Positions 8,308 to 16,086 are shown, numbered from the stretch's first letter. The stretch: 22,215 bases of DNA from Porticoccaceae bacterium (GCA_023228865.1 JALOAH010000067.1:1-22215); one strand, 5' to 3'. Translations and numbers: made by a program. The notes: a model not told the origin generated them from the letters alone.

Positions 8308-8312
8308 CGCAC

Positions 8313-8681
8313 TTAGTACTCCGTGCAATGCTCGATGATTTCACCAGAAGTACCATCAGCCTTGTGATGAAAAAGAGTGCCCTCAGATCCCGGTCCAGAA
8401 CCCTTGGTCCACCACTCCAACTCGCCGCCAACGTAACACGCACCACTACCAGAAACCGCGATTTGCATTTCGTAGCTACCACCTTTGTATTGAAGCGTGG
8501 CCGAGTCGGTCGAGGGGTAGGTTGCAGCAATCGTTTCGCCACTCTCGCACCGATAGTCATGCACAGTGGCCGTCGCTGGTGCCGCCACAGGCGTTCGGGT
8601 ATCTACGTTATCCTGGGGCGAGTCGGTACAGGCAGTTACGAGCAGGATTGATGCAAACGTCAAGGGAGCGAGGAGTTTCAT
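8313..8681 (-). CDS. MliC-like lipoprotein (putative C-type lysozyme inhibitor)
   Basis: ATG 8681 is preceded by GGAGG at good spacing and gives 122 residues. It opens with a lipoprotein signal peptide (MKLLAPLTFASILLVTAC), the lipid-modified cysteine being residue 18. The mature part has an MliC/PliC-like domain: YRCESGETIAATYPS, then ATLQYKGGSYEMQIAVSGSGACYVGG, then LEWWTKG and EGTLFHHK. In this family, domains of this fold block the active site of C-type lysozymes from the outer-membrane periplasmic side. Cysteines in YRC, GACY and EHC could form disulfides. It starts 27 bases after the GTTAGAC core of the upstream attC-like site. Confidence 0.78.
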   Translation of the reverse strand: MKLLAPLTFASILLVTACTDSPQDNVDTRTPVAAPATATVHDYRCESGETIAATYPSTDSATLQYKGGSYEMQIAVSGSGACYVGGELEWWTKGSGPGSEGTLFHHKADGTSGEIIEHCTEY

Positions 8682-8707
8682 ATGAGCCTCCATCTTGTCG
8701 GTGTGTG

Positions 8708-8804
8708 GTCTAACGTTGGTTTCGCTTGTGAGCGTGGCTGGCCCGTTCCGTGCGCCAGCACGAAGCGTGACAGACGTGTTTGCCAGGCGCAAGCGCTGTC
8801 AGGC
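8708..8804 (-). other. attC-like site
   Basis: Read leftward: GCCTGAC (one change from GCCTAAC), CGCTTGCGCCTGGC, then GCCAGCCACGCTCACAAGCG, then GTTAGAC. The LysE stop codon lies inside the R'' heptamer, as often seen in cassettes. Confidence 0.55.
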
Positions 8805-9416
8805 AACTGTCATCAATCCTCTTACGCCTGCGAACAGGAAGTACAATCCGAGGCCCGCTAAAACAGCAACCGAAGCCGCAATCAGTGTCCGCTGGCCATT
8901 CGAACCCAGGAAGCGAACAGTGCCGACCAAATAGATGAACAGCGCCAGCATCACTACCATTGTGCAGTAGAAAGATCCTACAACCGCAACAGCATACATC
9001 GGCTGTACGCGCCACGCGGCAAGCACTAGCGGGCCGAGCACCAGTGACCAGCCGATGTACGGATTGGGGTTGAGCAGATTAACCAGTACTGCATCTAGAA
9101 GCGTCCGTGGTGCTGAGAGGCGCAAATCGATCGAGTCGGGTCGCTGTAACCGGCGTAGGGCGACAACGGCGAAGAATAGAAGCAGCACGCCCCCGCTCGC
9201 ACGGAGTACATGCAGGGTATTTACCGAAAGCTGGTCCAGCACAAGCAGTACGAGTAAAGCGATGGGCACATCACTGATCAGAGGCGCCAGACTTGCTGGA
9301 AGCGTGCGCCTCCAACTCGTCGATGCGACACGAGAAACCAGAAACGCCTGGAGTGGACCCGGTTGTACCGCCGCCGCGAATGCGAAGCTGCTACCAATAA
9401 CGAGGTATTCAATCAT
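8799..9416 (-). CDS. LysE family amino-acid exporter-like protein
   Basis: A 205-residue, six-helix inner-membrane protein of standard LysE/RhtB length. N-terminal landmark: SFAFAAAVQPGPLQAFLVSR, the family's 'xPGP' motif at the end of helix 1. Further helices lie at about 45-62, 70-88, 120-140, 150-172 and 180-200. The loop LLDAVLVNLLNPNPYIGW corresponds to the conserved 'NPK/NP' segment. The family exports amino acids or other small solutes using the proton gradient; the substrate cannot be told. It is one of few full-size transporters lying between attC-like sites here. A leftward 38-codon frame overlaps its start but is not supported. Confidence 0.88.
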   Translation of the reverse strand: MIEYLVIGSSFAFAAAVQPGPLQAFLVSRVASTSWRRTLPASLAPLISDVPIALLVLLVLDQLSVNTLHVLRASGGVLLLFFAVVALRRLQRPDSIDLRLSAPRTLLDAVLVNLLNPNPYIGWSLVLGPLVLAAWRVQPMYAVAVVGSFYCTMVVMLALFIYLVGTVRFLGSNGQRTLIAASVAVLAGLGLYFLFAGVRGLMTVA

Positions 9417-9587
9417 TCCCCACCGTACGACCAGTCCTGGTTTCGAGCCTGCCTGATGTCAGCCGACAGCCGCTGATGAATGCTGTAACAAGCTGAAACA
9501 CTGAAGCGATCGACGGAATCTTCATACAGGTAAAGAACCCTCGGGAGTTTGGCCCGTTATTCTTGTCACTTATCCCTCGACCCGCAT

Positions 9588-9644
9588 AGATAACGCCTGC
9601 ATTAAGCCGAGCTGCAAAGCGGCTTGACGCCCCCGTCACTTGGC
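9588..9644 (-). other. attC-like site (degenerate R'')
   Basis: Read leftward: GCCAAGT, then CGTCAAGCCGC, then GCTCGGCTTAATGCAGGC, then GTTATCT. The AAGCCG/CGGCTT stem and the TGCAGGCGTTAT right end are typical of attC sites, but R'' is damaged. Confidence 0.5.
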
Positions 9645-9660
9645 ATGTGCCTTCCCGCAC

Positions 9661-10008
9661 TCAACCAAAAAAACATGCATATTCATCACGATCCACGACA
9701 GCCAAGAACTCTTCCAGTGTTTCAACCTGCGGATTGGGCTCATACGCGTGCCACTTCAAATCTGCTCGCTGCCAATAGACCTTCCAGATTCTCTGCGCTT
9801 TTACGTAGGTTGCCTTTGCCACGGAATGTTCGAGTTTTTCTTCTGGATGGCGCCAGCGTGGGCGAACCTCGAAGATTTCTACGCTTTGCCCTTTTACACG
9901 AAACCCCAGATCCAGTTCAGGACGAATGTGCGGCGGTGGCCGGCGCTTTTCGACAAACGCACGAACCTCTTTTTCAATCCTCTTTGTTTCGAATTCGCTC
10001 AGTGCCAT
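9661..10008 (-). CDS. DUF3024 family protein
   Basis: A 115-residue soluble protein that matches DUF3024 in length and pattern: ALSEFETKRIEKEVRAFVE at the N-terminus, RPPPHIRPELDLGFRVKGQSVEIFEVRP in the middle, then KATYVKAQRIWKVYWQRADLKWHAYEP, and a short acidic helix before the end. DUF3024 proteins are frequent in integron arrays and defence islands; no activity is established. The gene starts 8 bases after the GTTAGGT core heptamer (10022-10016), so its first codon lies almost at the cassette edge, with only a short GTAAGAA leader. Confidence 0.88.
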   Translation of the reverse strand: MALSEFETKRIEKEVRAFVEKRRPPPHIRPELDLGFRVKGQSVEIFEVRPRWRHPEEKLEHSVAKATYVKAQRIWKVYWQRADLKWHAYEPNPQVETLEEFLAVVDRDEYACFFG

Positions 10009-10015
10009 TTCTTAC

Positions 10016-10096
10016 ACCTAACGGTCTGCACCCGCGGCGCCACGTTGTGCGCGGCGTGCAAGCCCCGCAATGGTGAACTGGGTGCGCTGGTTAATT
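10016..10096 (-). other. attC-like site
   Basis: Read leftward: AATTAAC, GCGCACCC, an inner GCACGCCGCGC hairpin arm, GCGGGTGC, then GTTAGGT. The R' heptamer is perfect; R'' is degenerate. Confidence 0.5.
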
Positions 10097-10097
10097 C

Positions 10098-10316
10098 TCA
10101 TTGTCTTTCCACCTCATTCACCAATCGCTTCAACCCCTCATCTTTCGTTGGACCTGATATCCAACTGCTCATGAGCATGCAAAGTTCGTGTGCTTCCTTG
10201 ACTTCAATAGACATCCATTCATAACGAAAGACCTCACGTCGTCCATGAGACGCGGCCTTCAGATCGCCTTGATGGTGCTGTTTGCGGTTTGTGGAATGAC
10301 CTGTGTAATGCCCCAC
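10098..10316 (-). CDS. Uncertain short reading frame, possibly a shifted gene end
   Basis: A 72-codon frame overlapping the end of the CPBP fragment in another frame. The part after residue 34 (MSIEVKEAHELCMLMSSW, then GPTKDEGLKRLVNEVERQ) looks like real amphipathic protein; the first part reads over the DNA coding for the CPBP end. It could be a small gene starting at ATG 10214, which lacks a well-placed Shine-Dalgarno, or the tail of a frameshifted gene. No family is recognised. Confidence 0.3.
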   Translation of the reverse strand: MGHYTGHSTNRKQHHQGDLKAASHGRREVFRYEWMSIEVKEAHELCMLMSSWISGPTKDEGLKRLVNEVERQ

Positions 10317-10513
10317 TCTCTATTGAACATGACTTTTCGGTTGTACAGAACAACCAAAACCGCAGTGGCCACAAAAAATAGTGTGTCGTACGGCTGCGCA
10401 TCAGGCCAGATGGGGTTGATGAGTTGAAAATGGAACAGTGCGGGGAGCAAGATGCTGCCACGCGAGACGTTGAATAGTGGAGTCATAATCACGCTGACGG
10501 CTTTTGTTGGCAT
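10259..10513 (-). pseudogene. C-terminal fragment of a CPBP-type intramembrane protease
   Basis: An 84-codon frame whose translation matches the last third of CPBP/CAAX-protease-like membrane proteins: NVSRGSILLPALFHFQLINP carries the final motif (His in HFQ, Asn in the next turn), then IWPDAQPYDTLFFVATAVLVVLYNRKVMF. The N-terminal helices with the EExxxR glutamate motif are absent; the preceding DNA codes for a different membrane protein. It is therefore read as a fragment. It could still be expressed as a two-helix peptide, since ATG 10513 is only 3 bases from the previous stop. Confidence 0.5.
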
Positions 10514-10516
10514 GGT

Positions 10517-10876
10517 TTAGCCATTCGCATGATCACGCTCCGAAGCCTCTTGTAGCTCCCTGACCAACCGTATCAACCGGCTCTCATTACGGAATGAAAT
10601 GAACCACAACAGAACCACTACGAATGCAAATACAAGCAGCGCCGCTATTACGATCGGTAACATAACCACCATGACACCCATTGTTGATTCGGACAGGGTT
10701 CCGGCGTTGAGACGCTCGATTACGTGCCCAGGGTTTATCAAGTGCGGAACCTTCAGCCACAGCCACGCCCCGTACGTGACAAGCGTTACTAGCAACGCTG
10801 CGCCAGACAATGGCCAATATTTGGCTCTTCTTTCCCGCTTCTCAACGAATGCTTTATCTGCTTTTGAAAGCTTCAT
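10517..10876 (-). CDS. Two-helix membrane protein, first gene of a cassette-like unit
   Basis: From ATG 10876 it gives 119 residues; AGGA sits just upstream and the start lies 14 bases after a GTTAGGC core (10897-10891). The N-terminus is basic and helical (KLSKADKAFVEKRERRAKYWP). Two hydrophobic segments follow (about residues 27-46 and 70-100), and the C-terminus is charged (RNESRLIRLVRELQEASERDHANG). No family is recognised. The frame also extends upstream past the core heptamer, but that part is not supported as coding. Confidence 0.65.
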   Translation of the reverse strand: MKLSKADKAFVEKRERRAKYWPLSGAALLVTLVTYGAWLWLKVPHLINPGHVIERLNAGTLSESTMGVMVVMLPIVIAALLVFAFVVVLLWFISFRNESRLIRLVRELQEASERDHANG

Positions 10877-10890
10877 ATTCCTTTTTTCTT

Positions 10891-10897
10891 GCCTAAC
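10891..10897 (-). other. Isolated attC core heptamer (GTTAGGC)
   Basis: A perfect GTTRRRY heptamer 14 bases before the membrane-protein start. The rest of an attC cannot be recognised to its right, as if the site had been cut by the event that placed the IS1182 fragment and iron operon there. Confidence 0.4.
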
Positions 10898-11043
10898 GAG
10901 CCTGTAGAAAAATCTTTCCATGAAAGTGCGAGCATTCATCGACAGTGAATATGCACATCATCGAAGGATTGTTCTCGTCTGGCCGGTCATTATTGTCGTT
11001 GTGTGTTCGTGATGGCGAGGATTTGTCGAGGCATCACGCCATT

Positions 11044-11205
11044 TCACCCGAATTCGACCCCGTACCGGTGGATCTTCAGCATATTATGCACAATACAGTA
11101 CAGCTTCCACTGGGTATCGACCTTCTTTCTGCCTCTGAGTATGAAGCGGTCCAGCCCGATGTTGCGCAGATGCCCGAACACCGGCTCGACGGTGGCGACC
11201 CCGTT
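11044..11205 (-). pseudogene. C-terminal fragment of an IS1182-family transposase
   Basis: The leftward translation VATVEPVFGHLRNIGLDRF, then LRGRKKVDTQWKLYCIVHN and KIHRYG is the conserved C-terminal end of IS1182-type DDE transposases, including the catalytic-glutamate region TVEPVFG. The N-terminal three quarters are missing and no terminal inverted repeats can be recognised. The fragment lies between the fbpC stop and the cassette-like block. Confidence 0.82.
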
Positions 11206-11331
11206 GGGCAGCATCGACGGCAACCGCAGCATCGAGACACGCCTGCGGGAGTGCAAGGATCTCGACAGCGCCATCGGTGTTCAGCGCGACCGTACCGACC
11301 GGGATTTCTACGTACGCTATACGCAGAGGTT

Positions 11332-12393
11332 CTAGCGCCGGAACATCACCAGATGGTCGAGGTCGAGGCGAATGCCGATGCGTTCGCCGATGGCGTGGTC
11401 GTGATGGCTCGGCACCAGGCTGAGCACCCGGGCGCCGCTGGGGAGGCACAGGGTGTAGAGAAAATCCGCACCACGGAAGGCCTTGTCGCAGACCTCGGCG
11501 AGCATGGGACTATCGTCGTCATGGATGATGTCGTCGGGACGCATCAGCACATCCACATCGTCATTGTGACCGAAGGCAGCATCGAAGTTTCCGTCGATGA
11601 TGCCCAACGCGGTCTCCACCTGGTGGTCGTTGAGTACCGTACCGCGCAATAACACGCCCTCGCCGATGAAATTGGCCACGAAACGGCTGCCCGGTTCGTG
11701 GTAGAGCGCATAGGCGGAACCCCATTGTTCCAGCCGGCCAGCATGCATCACCCCGATCTCATCGGCCATGAGGAAAGCCTCCAGCTGGTCATGGGTGACG
11801 AGAACGGCGGTTATACCTTCGTGGCGCAGGATGGCGCGCACCTCGCGGGCCAGTTGCTCGCGCAGATCCTTGTCCATGCTGGAGAAGGGCTCATCCAGCA
11901 GCATCAAGGCCGGGCGCGGAGCAATGGCCCGCGCCAGGGCGACACGCTGTTGCTGCCCCCCGGAGAGCTGGTGGGGATAGCCGCGGGCATAGGCCCCCAG
12001 ACCCACCAGTTCCAGCAGCTCGCTGACCCGCGCCTCGCGCCGGGATGCTGCCTGCTGACGGATACCGAATGCGATGTTGTCGGCGATGGTCAGGTGCGGG
12101 AACAGAGCAAAATCCTGGAACACCATGCCCACCTGGCGCTGCTCAGGCACCAGACTCCAACCCGGCCGACTCACGACCTGGCCTGCGAAACGAATCTCGC
12201 CCTCGGAAACGGGTTCGAAACCCGCGATGGCACGCAGCACTGTTGTCTTGCCGCAACCACTCAACCCCAACAGGCAACCGATACGTCCCTGTTCCAGATG
12301 AAAGGATAGATCCTCCACCACCGTCTGATCGCCGTAACGAACACGAATATGGTCGACCTCGAGGAGCGGAACGGGGCTGTCTGGTTTAGCCAT
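11332..12393 (-). CDS. fbpC: Fe(3+) ABC transporter ATP-binding protein
   Basis: A 353-residue ATPase. Walker A is GLSGCGKTT (about residues 43-51), the Q-loop is VFQDFALFPHLT, the signature is LSGGQQQRVALARA, Walker B is LMLLDEPFSSMD, and the switch histidine is in LVTHDQ. The C-terminal 120 residues are a TOBE-type regulatory domain, less conserved (DVLMRPDDIIHDDDSPM). This is the CysA/PotA/FbpC branch. It drives periplasmic ferric iron import with FbpB and FbpA. ATG 12393 overlaps the end of fbpB by 8 bases, indicating translational coupling. It ends the operon; the IS1182 fragment follows. Confidence 0.93.
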   Translation of the reverse strand: MAKPDSPVPLLEVDHIRVRYGDQTVVEDLSFHLEQGRIGCLLGLSGCGKTTVLRAIAGFEPVSEGEIRFAGQVVSRPGWSLVPEQRQVGMVFQDFALFPHLTIADNIAFGIRQQAASRREARVSELLELVGLGAYARGYPHQLSGGQQQRVALARAIAPRPALMLLDEPFSSMDKDLREQLAREVRAILRHEGITAVLVTHDQLEAFLMADEIGVMHAGRLEQWGSAYALYHEPGSRFVANFIGEGVLLRGTVLNDHQVETALGIIDGNFDAAFGHNDDVDVLMRPDDIIHDDDSPMLAEVCDKAFRGADFLYTLCLPSGARVLSLVPSHHDHAIGERIGIRLDLDHLVMFRR

Positions 12394-14083
12394 GACCGGG
12401 GCGTGCGCGGGTAATGGAACGGCTCAGGAGAATAACCGGAATGATGCCTACCAGCACTATGGTCAGGGCCGCCGTAGCGGATTCCGCCAGGCGTTCATCG
12501 GAAGCCAGTTCGAAAGCGCGCACCGCCAGGGTGTTGAAGTTGAAGGGACGCAGGATCAGGGTAGCCGGCAGCTCCTTGAGTACATCCACGAATACCAGCA
12601 ACAGGGCGGTGAGCAGACTGCCGCGCATGATGGGCATGTGGATGCGCGCCAGCACCTGATTGGGTGGCAGGCCCAGGGAGCGCGCCGCATCGTCCATGTT
12701 GGGCTTGATCTTGCCGAGCCCTGCCTCCACGGTCTGCAGGGACACCGCGAGGAAGCGCACAGTGTAGGCGAACAGCAGGGCCACCAGGGTGCCGCTCAGC
12801 AGCAGGCCGGTGGAGATATCGAAGCTGTCACGCATCCAGGCGTCGATGCGGTTGTCGATCCAGGCAAAGGGGATGAGTACGCCCACGGCGATGACGGTGC
12901 CGGGCACGGCATAGCCCATGCCCGCCACGCGTACCGCCGCTGCCACCCCGTAGGATCCGTGCAGGCGCTTGCCATAGGCCATGAACAGGCCCAGCAACAC
13001 CGCCAGCGTGGCCGCCGCGCCGGCCAGGCCGAGACTGTGCCACACCAGGCGCAGAAATTCGGCATCCAGGGTTTCCCCCGCCGTTCTCACCGCCCACACC
13101 AGCAACTGCCCCGCTGGCAACAGGAAACCGAACAATAACGGCAACAGACACAGGCCGAAGGCGGCCAGCGCGCGCCAGCCTCGCAGTTGATAGCGCGGCA
13201 GATGCCGGTAGCGACCGCTGGTGTGATGATAACGGGCCTGGCGCCGTGACCAGCGCTCCAGCACGATGAGGATGAACACGAAACTCATCATCAGCGCCGC
13301 CAACTGTGCCGCGGCGGCGGCATCGCCGAGGCCGAACCAGGTGCGGAAGATACCGGTGGTAAAGGTGGCCACACCGAAATACTCCACCGTGCCGTAATCC
13401 GCCAGTGCCTCCATCAGTGCCAGCGACAGGCCGGCGATCACCGCCGGGCGTGCCAGCGGCAGTGCGATGCGGAAAAATCCGGTCCAGGCACCTGCACCGA
13501 GGGTGCGGCCGACCTCCAGCACGCAGATGGACTGCTCCAGGAAGGCGGCGCGCGCCAGCAGGTAGACATAGGGGTAGAGCACCAGCGATAGCATGACGAT
13601 GGCGCCGCCGAGGGAGCGGATCTCCGGGAACCAGTACTCACCATAGGACCAGCCGAACCAGTCACGCAGGCCGGTCTGCACCGGGCCGGCGAAATCCAGC
13701 AGGCCCGTATAGGTGTAGGCGATGATGTAAGCCGGCATGGCCATGGGCAGCAGCAGTGCCCATTCGAATACGCGGCGGCCCGGAAATTGGCACATGGAGC
13801 AGAGCCAGGCGCTGGACACACCCCCGAACAGGGTGCCCAGGCCAACGCCCAGCAGCAACAGCACCGAGTTGAGCACGTAATCCTTGAGCACAGTGTCGGC
13901 CAGATGGCGCCACACCTCGCCGGCCGGCTGGAACACGAAGCCGAATACCGTCAGCACCGGCAGGGCCAGCACCAGGGCGACCAGAATCACGCCCGTGCGC
14001 CAGGGGTTCGGCAACCGGAAAGACCCGACCAGGGACTGGGTCAAGGGGTGTGCTGTATGCAAGCAAGAACCAATGGAAAACAC
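12386..14083 (-). CDS. fbpB: Fe(3+) ABC transporter fused permease
   Basis: A 565-residue double-length permease with about 12 membrane helices: two homologous halves of six, typical of FbpB/SfuB. Each half has an EAA loop; the second is DDAARSLGLPPNQVLARIHMP, the first EVGRTLGAGAWTGFFRIALP. It forms the inner-membrane channel for ferric iron released by FbpA. The longest frame starts at GTG 14083 without a clear Shine-Dalgarno; the mature topology begins around WRTGVILVALVLALPVLTV (residue 28 on), so an internal start is possible. The gap to fbpA is about 100 bases; the overlap with fbpC is 8 bases. Confidence 0.92.
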   Translation of the reverse strand: MFSIGSCLHTAHPLTQSLVGSFRLPNPWRTGVILVALVLALPVLTVFGFVFQPAGEVWRHLADTVLKDYVLNSVLLLLGVGLGTLFGGVSSAWLCSMCQFPGRRVFEWALLLPMAMPAYIIAYTYTGLLDFAGPVQTGLRDWFGWSYGEYWFPEIRSLGGAIVMLSLVLYPYVYLLARAAFLEQSICVLEVGRTLGAGAWTGFFRIALPLARPAVIAGLSLALMEALADYGTVEYFGVATFTTGIFRTWFGLGDAAAAAQLAALMMSFVFILIVLERWSRRQARYHHTSGRYRHLPRYQLRGWRALAAFGLCLLPLLFGFLLPAGQLLVWAVRTAGETLDAEFLRLVWHSLGLAGAAATLAVLLGLFMAYGKRLHGSYGVAAAVRVAGMGYAVPGTVIAVGVLIPFAWIDNRIDAWMRDSFDISTGLLLSGTLVALLFAYTVRFLAVSLQTVEAGLGKIKPNMDDAARSLGLPPNQVLARIHMPIMRGSLLTALLLVFVDVLKELPATLILRPFNFNTLAVRAFELASDERLAESATAALTIVLVGIIPVILLSRSITRARPGHG

Positions 14084-14179
14084 GCCATGCGGTCAAGGGA
14101 AAACAAAACAGCGGCCATTGTAGGTCGCCGTGCCATCCGGGAAAAGTGGACGGATGTCGGATGATCGATCGGCCCGGCG

Positions 14180-15196
14180 TTAACGCCAGCCTACCCGGTC
14201 CATCAGGCGCAGGGCGTCGGCGTTGTAGCGGCCGAGCTCGGAAAGGTTGATCCCGTCCGCTTTGAAGGGCCCCCAGGCTTTCAGGGTATCACTGGGCTCG
14301 ATGCCCTCGACCACGGGATACTCCTGATTGGCATCGGCGTACCAGCGCTGCGCCTCGTCACTCACGAGAAACTCCATCAGGCGCACGGCCTGCTCCCGGT
14401 TGCGGGCGGCGGTGGTCAGACCAATACCGCTGACGTTCACATGCACCCCGGAACCGTTCTGGTCCGGCCAGAATACCGCCAGGCGTTCCGCGCTGGCCCG
14501 CTCCGATTCCTGGGAGTCATTGAGCATGGCAGCCAGGTAATAGGTATTGGCGATGGCGATATCGCACTGGCCGGCGGCGGCGGCCTTGATCTGGTCGCGG
14601 TCGCCGCCACGGGGCGGGCGGGCGAAATTTGCCACCAGGCCGCGTGCCCAGGTCTCGGTCTCCGCCTTGCCATGGGTCGCGATACGGGCGGCCACCAGGG
14701 ATTGGTTGTAGATATTACTCGAGGAACGGATACAGATACGTCCCTTCCAGCGTGGGTCCGCGAGATCGGCGTAGGTCGACAGCTCTTCAGGGGCGACCCG
14801 GTCGCGTGCATAGAGGATGGGGCGGGCACGCAGGGACAGGCCGAACCAGTGACCCTCGGGATCGCGGTAGCTGGCGGGAATGCGCCGCTCCAGGATGGTC
14901 GACTCCACCGGCGCCAGCACCCCCAGTTCGCGCGCCCGGTACAGACGCCCGGCATCGGCGGTCAGCAGCAGGTCGGCGGGGCTGTTGCGGCCCTCGCTCT
15001 CCAGGCGCTTGATGAGGGTGTCGTCCTTGGCACTCACCATATTGACCTGGATGCCGGTCAGTTCCGTGAACCGGTCCAGCAGGGGTTCGATCAAGGCCTC
15101 CTGGCGGGCGGAATAAAGATTGACCTCGGCTGCCAGAGCAAACGGACCAGACACCGGCATCAGGAGAAAAAGAATGGCGAACAGTACTGCCTTCAT
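14180..15196 (-). CDS. fbpA: Fe(3+) ABC transporter substrate-binding protein
   Basis: ATG 15196 gives 338 residues. A signal peptide (about residues 1-23, ending in FALAA) is followed by EVNLYSARQEALIEPLLDRF, the usual start of mature FbpA/FutA proteins. The twin tyrosines that bind ferric iron are present at about residues 219-220 (IANTYYLAAM). SGIGLT and the DGINLSELGRYN tail are family landmarks. It binds Fe(3+) in the periplasm and delivers it to FbpB. The frame is open far upstream, through the end of the DNA-glycosylase gene, but those residues are not part of this protein. A Fur-like box sits 40 bases upstream. Confidence 0.95.
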   Translation of the reverse strand: MKAVLFAILFLLMPVSGPFALAAEVNLYSARQEALIEPLLDRFTELTGIQVNMVSAKDDTLIKRLESEGRNSPADLLLTADAGRLYRARELGVLAPVESTILERRIPASYRDPEGHWFGLSLRARPILYARDRVAPEELSTYADLADPRWKGRICIRSSSNIYNQSLVAARIATHGKAETETWARGLVANFARPPRGGDRDQIKAAAAGQCDIAIANTYYLAAMLNDSQESERASAERLAVFWPDQNGSGVHVNVSGIGLTTAARNREQAVRLMEFLVSDEAQRWYADANQEYPVVEGIEPSDTLKAWGPFKADGINLSELGRYNADALRLMDRVGWR

Positions 15197-15233
15197 GGTT
15201 TTTCCAGGGGAGCGGCTGTGCGAATGGATAAAT

Positions 15234-15262
15234 ATGGTAATGACAATCGTTCTCACTTGCAA
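15234..15262 (-). promoter_or_regulatory. Putative fbpABC promoter
   Basis: Read leftward: TTGCAA (15262-15257), 17 bases, then TACCAT (15239-15234), a weak sigma-70 pair lying 38 bases upstream of the fbpA start and overlapped by the Fur-like box. Confidence 0.45.
15236..15254 (-). promoter_or_regulatory. Fur-like box upstream of fbpA
   Basis: Leftward sequence GAGAACGATTGTCATTACC matches the 19-bp Fur consensus (GATAATGATAATCATTATC) at 14 positions by eye. It overlaps the putative -10, so iron-loaded Fur would repress the operon. Confidence 0.6.
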
Positions 15263-15362
15263 TGTTGGCATGCGGGCGAACTGCCACCCCCGCCCTACCT
15301 TGATCGGAGGGTTCCTTCGAAAAAGTGGACAGCCACTGGCTAGTGATTGGACTTGCTTCGTT

Positions 15363-15821
15363 TCAGTAGACACTCCGCCTGGTTTTGCCACTTGACACCC
15401 GCTCCCAAGAAGCCACGGGACCGGGCTTACGACGAAACAACGGATGACATGCTGGCGTGGCAAGCTCACTCCATCGAGCGTGTACCGCTGGGCTGCGAAC
15501 TGCCAGTTTGGTTCGCAAGTGATGCCACTCATAGGCAAGCTGCCCCGAGGTGACCGCGATAGCTGGAACCGCACGAACCGGGCCAACCTTGGCCCGGTTG
15601 AAGTTATAACCCCGAGCCGTTGCCTCATCCTGGATTGCTGCAAGGTACGCGTTGATGGCCGAGCGTGAATGTGGGTGCTCGCGGAAGCGCTCCAGCTGTG
15701 GGTGATGAATGTAACCGCGTGTCGCACCGCACAGTACAGCTTTGGCCAGTAGAGCCTCCCGCCAAAGCGCAACAAGGCCTTTTGCGTCCAGGTATTTGGG
15801 ATGTAGTGACCAGAGCCGCAT
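15363..15821 (-). CDS. Pyrimidine dimer DNA glycosylase/endonuclease V family protein
   Basis: ATG 15821 gives 152 residues. The N-terminus MRLWSLHPKYLDAKGLVALWREALLAKAVL is the hallmark of the Pyr_excise family (PF03013, cellular relatives of T4 endonuclease V). It continues with TRGYIHHPQLERFREHP, INAYLAAIQDEATARGYNF, YEWHHLRTKL and HPLFRRKPGPVASWE. T4 enzymes cut the glycosyl bond at UV photodimers using an N-terminal threonine; here the second residue is Arg, so catalysis in the cellular branch may differ. The start lies 5 bases beyond the stop of the tspO remnant, suggesting a former two-gene operon. Confidence 0.85.
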   Translation of the reverse strand: MRLWSLHPKYLDAKGLVALWREALLAKAVLCGATRGYIHHPQLERFREHPHSRSAINAYLAAIQDEATARGYNFNRAKVGPVRAVPAIAVTSGQLAYEWHHLRTKLAVRSPAVHARWSELATPACHPLFRRKPGPVASWERVSSGKTRRSVY

Positions 15822-15826
15822 GACCG

Positions 15827-16065
15827 TTAGCCTGAAAGTTGCGGATTGAGTTGCCATACAGAATAGCAAAGCGCCGCAGCAAAACTGACCCACAGCAGGT
15901 AAGGAGCGCGTAAAGAACTGTCCACACCGGGCCAAAGACCGCCGATGGCGGAGCCCAACTGGAGTGGACCAGCTCTGCATAAAACGAACTGGCATGCATT
16001 GAAGCGGCAGCGCCGATTCCGGCTGCAGCGACGCTGACAGCAAGCCACCCGACAAGGCCAATACT
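15827..16065 (-). pseudogene. tspO: tspO (crtK/MBR family) pseudogene with internal deletion
   Basis: Two parts of a TspO-type membrane protein are present in different frames. The first (about 16065-15905) reads GLVGWLAVSVAAAGIGAAAS, then SFYAELVHSSWAPPSAVFGP and VWTVLYALL: helix 1, the conserved SWAPP loop and helix 2 start. The second (about 15910-15827) reads RAPYLLWVSFAAALCYSVWQLNP: helix 5. The three helices between are missing, as is the start codon. TspO proteins bind porphyrins and steroids in the membrane. The 5' end abuts a dispersed repeat at 16087, which probably removed the start. Confidence 0.82.
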
Positions 16066-16086
16066 CTAAGGAACCTCTGATTAATC

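Larger units (their letters stand above)
7665..10897 (-). mobile_element. Degenerate integron cassette block, distal and without integrase
   Basis: Small unrelated genes, all leftward, are separated by attC-like hairpins. The genes typically start 15-30 bases after a GTTRRRY-like heptamer (GTTAGGC 10897-10891, GTTAGGT 10022-10016, GTTAGAC 8714-8708, GTTATAG 8230-8224). The R'' partners are degenerate compared with the right-hand array, which suggests an older, no longer mobile block. The orientation equals that of the right-hand integron, so it may once have been its distal part. Confidence 0.55.

Noticed and set aside
9409..9525. 38-codon leftward frame MKIPSIASVFQLVTAFISGC...
   Set aside because: It looks a little like a lipoprotein signal, but there is no Shine-Dalgarno, the mature part is tiny and arginine-rich, and it overlaps the LysE start.
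11206..11331. Stretch between the IS1182 fragment and the fbpC stop with protein-like frames on both strands
   Set aside because: Rightward it ends in DRDFYVRYTQRF and leftward it reads RIAYVEIPVGTVALN, but neither has a start or family match; it may be a remnant of the region the transposon entered.
10945..11652. 235-codon rightward frame
   Set aside because: It runs antisense through the IS1182 fragment and the end of fbpC; it is a shadow of those genes.
12392..13138. 248-codon rightward frame rich in Gln and His
   Set aside because: Antisense shadow of fbpB; the composition is that of complementary GC-rich coding DNA.
14441..15343. 300-codon rightward frame opposite fbpA
   Set aside because: Antisense shadow of fbpA with no start signal or domain.
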